5,900 bases of DNA from assembly GCA_031276375.1 (NCBI GenBank), contig JAISNE010000260.1:1-5900 (forward strand), given 5' to 3'. The notes under the pieces are model-generated. The model searched no databases. It was not told the origin of the DNA and was given only the letters and a program-made list of their open reading frames with translations. The DNA comes from Accumulibacter sp. GTDB lineage: Bacteria > Pseudomonadota > Gammaproteobacteria > Burkholderiales > Rhodocyclaceae. Within the stretch, counting starts at the first letter, position 1. The number at the start of each line of letters is the position of its first letter. A program made the position numbers and the translations under genes. Of the stretch, positions 5,566-5,900 are shown in pieces.

Positions 5566-5900
5566 ATGAAAATTCTGATCATCGAGGACGATCCCGATCT
5601 ATCGAGGGCGCTGACGCGCGCGCTGGAGAAGCGGGGGTTCGTGGTCACGCCCTGCTTCGATGGGCTGAAGGCTTTTCAGATCATCCGTCAGGATACGCAC
5701 GACATCATCGTTCTCGACCTGAACATCCCCGGCGAGGACGGTCTGCATCTCCTGCAACGCATGCGCAACGCCGGTGTCGATACGCCGGTGCTGATCCTCA
5801 CGGCGCGTTCGTCGATCGGCGACAGGGTCGCCGGATTGAACGCCGGCGGCGACGACTACCTGTCCAAGCCGTTCGACCTCGACGAACTCGAAGCGCGCAT
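5566..5900 (+). CDS. OmpR-family response regulator, TctD/QseB-like (N-terminal part)
   Basis: The visible 111 codons form a nearly complete receiver domain and continue beyond the right edge. It shows the acidic cluster E7-D8-D9, phospho-acceptor D51 in VLDLNIPGEDG, T79 in LILTARS and K101 in LSKPF. The run from LTARSSIGDRVAGLNAGG to DDYLSKPFDLDELEARI is typical of OmpR/PhoB regulators and closest, from memory, to TctD, the tricarboxylate transport regulator. A winged-helix DNA-binding domain should follow outside the window. The start ATG at 5566 has GAGGG four to eight bases upstream, and MKILIIEDD is the usual receiver beginning. It is divergent from the DctB-type kinase and not obviously part of its pathway; a cognate kinase gene would be expected downstream. 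Receiver identity is certain, subfamily is an inference. Confidence 0.93.
   Translation, partial: MKILIIEDDPDLSRALTRALEKRGFVVTPCFDGLKAFQIIRQDTHDIIVLDLNIPGEDGLHLLQRMRNAGVDTPVLILTARSSIGDRVAGLNAGGDDYLSKPFDLDELEAR

Overview
This GC-rich window reads like a proteobacterial chromosome segment, most plausibly a betaproteobacterium. The basis is general: DctB/DctD-type sigma-54 signalling, a TctD-like OmpR-family regulator, GC-rich codon use, and GC-rich palindromic repeats between the genes. The exact taxon cannot be read from the sequence.

Layout. Three genes lie colinearly on the minus strand and are transcribed right to left. They are a membrane sensor histidine kinase of the DctB type (3152-4999), an NtrC-family sigma-54 response regulator of the DctD type (1836-3155, start codon overlapping the kinase stop by ATGA), and, after a 517-base non-coding gap, a DAACS-family sodium:dicarboxylate/amino acid symporter (start at 1318, running off the left edge). 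A fourth gene, on the plus strand, starts at 5566 and runs off the right edge. It is the receiver domain of an OmpR/TctD-like response regulator. A 566-base non-coding region full of inverted repeats separates it from the divergent kinase.

How it likely works. The kinase senses a periplasmic acid through a double-PDC/Cache domain and phosphorylates the regulator. The regulator then activates a sigma-54 promoter of the transporter gene. The gap in front of the transporter holds one fair -24/-12 candidate (1512-1527). Upstream of it are two 17-bp palindromes in the position expected for activator sites, although these belong to a larger repeat structure. The same gap also has three GCGACA repeats at exact 11-bp spacing.

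The main twist is in the transporter. Its substrate-site residues follow the archaeal aspartate transporter GltPh and not classical DctA, including an Asp at the position that binds the amino group. The system may therefore serve aspartate/glutamate uptake (compare AauSR of Pseudomonas) and not only C4-dicarboxylates. I see no RNA gene, CRISPR array or insertion sequence, and no clear evidence of a wholly new system.
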